A DNA stretch of 11,189 nucleotides from Bacteroidales bacterium (GTDB taxonomy: Bacteria; Bacteroidota; Bacteroidia; Bacteroidales; DTU049), in NCBI GenBank assembly GCA_030017935.1, contig JASEGF010000053.1, forward strand, positions 1 through 11,189. Reading direction: 5' to 3'. A program made the position numbers and the translations under genes. The notes under the pieces were generated by a model. That model was given only the letters and a program-made list of their open reading frames with translations, made no database searches and was not told the origin of the DNA. Positions 7,401 through 11,189 of the stretch are shown piece by piece (position 1 is the stretch's first letter; each line of letters begins with the position of its first letter).

Positions 7401-8339
7401 TTTGGCTCTTGTGATGGTAATGCTACTATTACAGTTGATACTGCACATTTTCCAGTTACATATAATTGGAGTAATGGGTTAGATAGTTCATTTATAGATT
7501 CATTATGTGCTGGCACTTATTACTTTACTATTACAGATGCTACTGGCTGCATTAAATATGATTCATTAATAATTAATAGTCCACCACAGCTAATAGCAAA
7601 TATAAATAGCTCTCCAGAAACTTGTTTTAATGCATGTAATGGCTCGTTAAGCATTTCTGCCAGTGGTGGCACTCCGCCATATTCATATTTATGGTCTAAT
7701 GGATTTAATAGCCAATATATTAATAATTTATGTGTGGGAGAATATTCATGTACAGTCTCAGATGCTAATAATTGTGTAACTTTTAATAGTGATTCAGTAG
7801 TTTTGAACTATATTTTTGCTGATGCAACGGCATGGGTAGATAATGATACCATCTATCAAGGTCAATCTACTACTATTCATTCTACTAATTATTCTAATGT
7901 TACTTATCAATGGTCTCCAGCATCATATCTAGATGATCCTAATAAACCTTCTACTATAGCTACTCCACCACATTCTATTAGTTACATTATAATGATGGAT
8001 GATGGCAATGGTTGTTATTATTATGATACAATAAATATAGTTGTATTAGAAGTTTTTTGTGTGGAACCTTATATTTATATTCCTAATAGCTTCACTCCTA
8101 ATGATGATGGGATAAATGATGTATTGTATGTTAATGGGAATTATATAGAATCTATACATTTAGCTATTTATAATCGTTGGGGACAAAAAGTTTTTGAGAC
8201 TAATGATAAATACATAGGTTGGGATGGATATTATAATGATGAACCTGCTCCTCCTGGTGTATATGATTATTATTTAGAAGTTTATTGTTATAATGAGCAA
8301 AAATTTCAAAAAAAAGGGAATATTACTTTACTTAGATGA
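4407..8339 (+). CDS. Secreted SBBP/PKD/SprB-repeat protein with type B T9SS sorting domain
   Basis: This is a predicted large cell-surface or secreted protein of 1310 residues. A Sec signal peptide (about 1-22, cut before Gln23) is followed by an ENKGQ motif (32-36), typical of the N-terminal domain that precedes SBBP propellers (DUF7948, from memory). Residues of about 245-740 are SBBP-type repeats, with recurring STYLGG, ATYDEQGFLYTGG and SSDLPTT-like blades. A PKD domain (about 743-825) carries WNFGDG at 777-782 and ends in GVYTVTLIV. Ig-like segments follow. Two SprB-type repeats, at about 990-1060 and 1065-1135, start with CFGSCDG and CFNACNG and contain YNWSNG and YLWSNG. The C terminus (about 1218-1310) reads IPNSFTPNDDGINDVL, then YNRWGQKVFE and GWDG, and matches the gliding-motility-associated sorting domain (TIGR04131, type B). 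Its stop overlaps the porP/sprF start as ATGA. The function is likely adhesion or surface display; the ligand is unknown. Confidence 0.9.
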   Translation: MGLKNTIGIFIFFILAIVRLHAQNFTELTFVENKGQFNEEVKYKANIGNNDIYITTKSIKINLIDPSFSDSIHHKKMHAPNNKQQNHLPLTIKGHVLEIQFNDANIPSFESKDSMPYYLNYYLSNNSNKWATKIHPVRIIKMHELYDGTDALITSRNGNLAIDFYLSPHAKVRNISFSILGVENIKLNDSLITIPTTVGVLQLKSPRAFQNDREIPIKYKIKGNNISFVLPEGYDKSKELHIDPDIMFCSYSGATSDNWGYTATYDEQGFLYTGGNSFAMGYPTTLGAYDTIFNGNVDAVVSKYDTTGSYLIYSTYLGGSGYEVPISMVTNDLDELYVLTITGSSDYPYSTGCYDSTFNGGTNYTLTYVINYTNGSDLGITAFSPDGTALIASTYVGGTANDGLNAATPLLHNYADDARGEIILGRNNEVYIAGSTYSNDFPTTTNTFQPIPSSGQKGFVTCLDRYLSQIMWSSYFDGNGHDAIYSIFLGRQDAIYIAGGTTSSDLPTTSNAIMQNFQGDVDGFIARISNNGAFLNACTYFGTPQYDQVFFVRTDKYDNVYIYGQSNNATNLLVQNAGWYTPSGGQFITKLNKYLTTTYWSTRFGTTPGFINLSPSALTVDYCNNIYLSGWGGNLNGGSTSGLPITSDAFQTSTDGNDFYFLSIDQDATTLLFASYFGGNISMEHVDGGTSRFDRLGRLYQSICAGCGGNSDLPTTTGAWSNTNNSFNCNNGVVKIDFHLPAIVADFNAPNIVCLPDSVHFINISHIPSTSNTTFHWNFGDGFSSNLMNPTHYYSSAGVYTVTLIVRDITSCNGSDTIQKTITVLNNSTDTLSNIKLCLGQSANIGITSLPAQGLTYLWTPSDYLSNPNISDPIANPPHDTTYTLLITGGECSQTFIQHVDVINLTADAGNDTSICLSPITLYGSGSGDTTLYYIWSSNINFTDTLNGSLSNNFANIYTTDSHTYYLQVTNGLCYDIDSVKINFFHISTNHTIQNTSCFGSCDGNATITVDTAHFPVTYNWSNGLDSSFIDSLCAGTYYFTITDATGCIKYDSLIINSPPQLIANINSSPETCFNACNGSLSISASGGTPPYSYLWSNGFNSQYINNLCVGEYSCTVSDANNCVTFNSDSVVLNYIFADATAWVDNDTIYQGQSTTIHSTNYSNVTYQWSPASYLDDPNKPSTIATPPHSISYIIMMDDGNGCYYYDTINIVVLEVFCVEPYIYIPNSFTPNDDGINDVLYVNGNYIESIHLAIYNRWGQKVFETNDKYIGWDGYYNDEPAPPGVYDYYLEVYCYNEQKFQKKGNITLLR
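4758..4791. repeat. Perfect 34-bp palindrome inside the cargo gene
   Basis: The left half (TATTTGAATTATTACTT) is the exact reverse complement of bases 4775-4791, with the centre between 4774 and 4775 and no spacer. In mRNA it can form a 15-bp hairpin with a four-base loop. It lies about 350 bases into the coding sequence and encodes an unremarkable Tyr/Asn-rich stretch (YYLNYYLSNNSN). Confidence 0.9.
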
Positions 8340-9352
8340 AAAAATTTTTAATTTTATTTTGTTTGTTTTTTTCTGTCATATCTGTGCAATGTCAAGATAT
8401 ACATTGGAGCCAAATATTGCAAAATGAAACCTTTAGGAATCCCGCTCAGATAGGACTAAATCCCAATATTTTTCGTTTATACACTTCTGCTAAATTACAA
8501 TGGTACTCTGTTACTAAACCTTATCAAACTTATATGATTTCTGCTGATGGGCAAATATTAAAAAGAGTGCCGCGCATGGATCAGTTAGGTGGTAATTTGA
8601 TGGTGTTTAGAGAATTCGCCGGAGATGCCAGCTATGGTACTACTTCTATTGCCTTGGGATTATCTTATACTAAAGGGTTAGAGGGTAGATTTTTTCACAT
8701 TCTCAGTTTCGGATTACAAGGTTGGTACAATTTCAAATCCTTTGATTTTACAAAATTGCATTTTGGAGATCAGTTTAATGGCAATATATATGACCCTAAT
8801 CTACAAACTAATGAGCAATATATTGATGAAAATTTATCTTATTTCACTGCGACTTTAGGTGTAGCTTATCAACTATATTTTTCTAATTCACAATTTTTAG
8901 AATTTGATTACGCTGTAGCTAATCTTGGTAATGCAAATATATCTAATAGTGAGGGAAGTAAATTTATTTTGCCATTAAATCATCGTAGCTCTATCAGATA
9001 TTATAGCGAAGAGCTTTTTAGGAAATATTATATAGATATTATGCTTTATTACTCATATCAGCAGCCTTTTAATGAGATATTACCATTATTAAAAATCATG
9101 AAACCCATAGATAAGAATAGCTCAATTAAAAGTATTGGTGGTTTTGGAGGAGCTAGGATAAAGGATGCAATAATATTAGGTTTTGCTATTGAGGGTTATG
9201 ACTGGCAGGGACAGATTTCATACGATATTAACACTTCATCACTTACTGTAGCTAGTCAAGGCAGAGGTGGTTTCGAATTAAGTATTTATAAATATTTTAA
9301 TCCTCCTAGTATTTATAATAATAAATTCAAACAATCATGTCCAATTTTTTAA
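8336..9352 (+). CDS. PorP/SprF-family type IX secretion outer-membrane protein
   Basis: This is a predicted outer-membrane beta-barrel of the PorP/SprF family (PF11751, TIGR03519). Members pair with type B sorting-domain cargo for export or surface attachment; in Flavobacterium, SprF is needed for SprB. The 338-residue protein has a signal peptide of about 19 residues, with cleavage likely before Gln20 (SVQC then QDIHWSQ). The mature N terminus follows the family pattern QD..xSQ.....RNPA. Other matches are a strand-turn-strand layout of aromatic-rich segments, GGNLMVFREFAGDASYGTTS at about 84-103, and an LHFGDQFNG segment near 140-150. Its ATG overlaps the cargo stop (ATGA), indicating translational coupling, and its own last 16 bases overlap the next gene. 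The position directly behind a type B cargo gene supports a dedicated partner role. Confidence 0.9.
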   Translation: MKKFLILFCLFFSVISVQCQDIHWSQILQNETFRNPAQIGLNPNIFRLYTSAKLQWYSVTKPYQTYMISADGQILKRVPRMDQLGGNLMVFREFAGDASYGTTSIALGLSYTKGLEGRFFHILSFGLQGWYNFKSFDFTKLHFGDQFNGNIYDPNLQTNEQYIDENLSYFTATLGVAYQLYFSNSQFLEFDYAVANLGNANISNSEGSKFILPLNHRSSIRYYSEELFRKYYIDIMLYYSYQQPFNEILPLLKIMKPIDKNSSIKSIGGFGGARIKDAIILGFAIEGYDWQGQISYDINTSSLTVASQGRGGFELSIYKYFNPPSIYNNKFKQSCPIF

Positions 9353-11189
9353 GATTTTTTTTAATTTTATCTTTATGCACATTTTATTTGGACGTAAAAT
9401 GTCAATTTTTAAATAATTCTACTAACTATGATGAATATGTTGCTAATATAGGCAAGGATTTGACTATTAATCAAAATTTCAACGCTGGTAAATTAGCTTT
9501 AAATGAATTTCTAATTGATTTAGCTCAAAAACATTTTAATAATGTAATAGAATCAGACTCATTAACTTATTATCCTGAAACTCTATATTATTTGGGAGAA
9601 ATATACAGATATTTAGAAGAATATCCTCTGGCTAAGCAATATTATCAAGGATATTTGATGTTTCCAGAACATAAAGATGATTTTTGCTATCTACATACTC
9701 AAGAGCTTTTAGCTAATTTTGAAAATATTTACAATTATAAAGAATATAATGAAAATATTTCCATAAGACATCTACCATCACCACTCAATACACCATACAG
9801 TGAATTTGCAGCAATAGAATATAGCGATGGTGGTGAAATATATTTCACATCATATAGCCCTAATCTTACAAAACAATATAGCTCATTATTTCCAGCTTAT
9901 TTTAGATCCGATATTTATAAAACCTATTACCTTCCAAAAGGATTAGCAGTACCACAAAAAATAGAACTTTCTAAATCGAAAGATGAAACACATAATGCTA
10001 ATCTTACTTTTAGCCCAAATCAAAAATATTTCAGCTTTACACAATGTGAATATTCTGGTGAAAATTGTAAAATTTATTGGGGCGAAATAGATGAAAATGA
10101 AATTATAAAAAATATAAAAGAAGCTCCAATAAATATTAATAATAGTAACCAAACGCAACCATTTCTGATACTAGACGACTACGGCGATGGAATATTATTT
10201 TTTAGTTCTAATAGACTTGGTGGATATGGTGGTTACGATTTATACTATTCTATAGTTAAAAATTTTAATTTCCAAACGCCGATTAATCTCGGCCCAATAA
10301 TAAATACAGCAGGTAATGAGATAACTCCATATTATGATTTGCGAGATTCTACCTTGTTTTTTAGTAGTAATTTCCACACTGGTCTTGGAGGATTTGATAT
10401 ATTTTCGTCTAAAGGATACTTGAATAGCTGGCAAAAAGTAAATAATTTAGGCTCTCCCATAAATTCTCCTTTTAATGATTTTTATTTTTATAGAAATAAT
10501 TACGACTATGATGGATATATAACATCTAATAGAAAAGGGGCTTATTTCATGAATGGACAATATTGTTGCTACGATATTTTTGCTTTTTACATAGAAGACA
10601 AAATAGTTACAACAGAAAATAAAATATTGGATACAATTAGCAAATTGGACACTATAAATCCATTGAGAGATGAGATAATGTCTCTATTACCTATCACAGT
10701 GTATTTTCATAACGATATCCCTGACCCACGAAGTTGGGATACTGTGACTAAATATAGCTATGATGAGCTATATTTCGAATATCTCAATTTAATAGACAAA
10801 TACAAAAAAGAATATAGTAAAGGAATGAAAGGTGAAGACAAACTAAAAGCTGAACAAGATATAGAAAATTTTTTCCATACAGAAATAATTGCTGGGTTTG
10901 ATAAACTACAACGTTTCACAAATTTACTTTTAGAAGATTTAAAAAATGGTAGTAACGTTACAATAAAAATTAATGGATATTGTAGCCCTTTACATAACTC
11001 AGAATATAATATTAATCTTTCTAAAAGGAGAATTTCCAGTCTTAAAAATTATTTATTAAAAATTAATAATGGTGAATTATCTGCCTATATAGAAGGGACA
11101 AGTCCATCAGGAGGCAAATTACAAATAATTCAAGAGCCAATGGGCAAAGAACTAGCTTCGCCATATGTATCAGACAACCCACAAGATGT
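9337..11189 (+). CDS. PorE-like TPR/PD40/OmpA-family protein, C terminus beyond the window
   Basis: The frame stays open from the ATG at 9337 to the right edge: 617 codons plus two bases. A signal peptide covers about 1-22 (FFLILSLCTFYLDVKC, then Gln). A TPR-like helical segment follows at about 81-130 (YLGEIYRYLEEYPLAKQYYQ). Next is a PD40/WD40-like propeller at about 160-400, with FTSYSPN, FSPNQKYFSF, FFSSNRLGGYGGYDLY (about 288-303) and FFSSNFHTGLGGFDIF (about 341-356). The last part, from about 450, is the OmpA-related domain of Bacteroidota envelope proteins: NDIPDPR, GYCSP from 547, and YNINLSKRR ending at 564-565. PorE of Porphyromonas has TPR, propeller, carboxypeptidase-regulatory and OmpA domains; I see no regulatory domain here. 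From the related proteins I recall, only a few tens of residues are missing. The start overlaps the previous gene by 16 bases. Its role is inferred to be anchoring the T9SS partner to peptidoglycan. Confidence 0.85.
   Translation, partial: MSNFLRFFLILSLCTFYLDVKCQFLNNSTNYDEYVANIGKDLTINQNFNAGKLALNEFLIDLAQKHFNNVIESDSLTYYPETLYYLGEIYRYLEEYPLAKQYYQGYLMFPEHKDDFCYLHTQELLANFENIYNYKEYNENISIRHLPSPLNTPYSEFAAIEYSDGGEIYFTSYSPNLTKQYSSLFPAYFRSDIYKTYYLPKGLAVPQKIELSKSKDETHNANLTFSPNQKYFSFTQCEYSGENCKIYWGEIDENEIIKNIKEAPININNSNQTQPFLILDDYGDGILFFSSNRLGGYGGYDLYYSIVKNFNFQTPINLGPIINTAGNEITPYYDLRDSTLFFSSNFHTGLGGFDIFSSKGYLNSWQKVNNLGSPINSPFNDFYFYRNNYDYDGYITSNRKGAYFMNGQYCCYDIFAFYIEDKIVTTENKILDTISKLDTINPLRDEIMSLLPITVYFHNDIPDPRSWDTVTKYSYDELYFEYLNLIDKYKKEYSKGMKGEDKLKAEQDIENFFHTEIIAGFDKLQRFTNLLLEDLKNGSNVTIKINGYCSPLHNSEYNINLSKRRISSLKNYLLKINNGELSAYIEGTSPSGGKLQIIQEPMGKELASPYVSDNPQD

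Noticed and set aside
9943..10434. Two minus-strand open frames (9943-10158 and 10240-10434)
   Set aside because: Both are antisense to the PorE-like gene, whose plus-strand frame has TPR, PD40 and OmpA motifs and stays open to the edge.

Overview
The window comes from a low-GC member of the Bacteroidota. Three things point there. Promoters follow the TTTG-N19-TAnnTTTG pattern, with A-rich leaders that lack a Shine-Dalgarno sequence. The AtpD beta subunit carries an insertion that I recall from this phylum and is paired with a short epsilon subunit. The right half encodes type IX secretion (T9SS) components. I cannot place it below phylum with confidence.

Layout, left to right. Positions 1-61 are an unassigned, comparatively GC-rich edge. 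Positions 258-2024 hold the two-gene atpDC operon (F1 ATP synthase beta and epsilon), driven by a textbook Bacteroidota promoter. Positions 2027-3022 (minus strand) hold a divergent aroC (chorismate synthase), convergent with atpC and only two bases from it. Positions 3216-4274 are a two-gene unit: a four-helix DUF2231-type membrane protein followed by a lipid-anchored rubrerythrin. A strong intrinsic terminator (4309-4348) closes this unit.

Positions 4407 to the right edge form a T9SS cassette of three overlapping genes. The first encodes a 1310-residue secreted protein with an ENKGQ N-terminal domain, an SBBP propeller, PKD and SprB-type repeats, and a gliding-motility-type C-terminal sorting domain. 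The second encodes a PorP/SprF-family outer-membrane protein. The third encodes a PorE-like TPR/PD40/OmpA protein that runs off the right edge. The tight overlaps suggest that cargo, its outer-membrane partner and a peptidoglycan-linked periplasmic component are made together.

The items most worth a second look are the membrane protein plus lipoprotein-rubrerythrin pair, which is a candidate envelope peroxide-detoxifying module; a perfect 34-bp palindrome inside the cargo gene; and the aroC product, which departs from the family consensus at several active-site positions. I saw no CRISPR array, tRNA, rRNA, insertion sequence or recognisable defence system.
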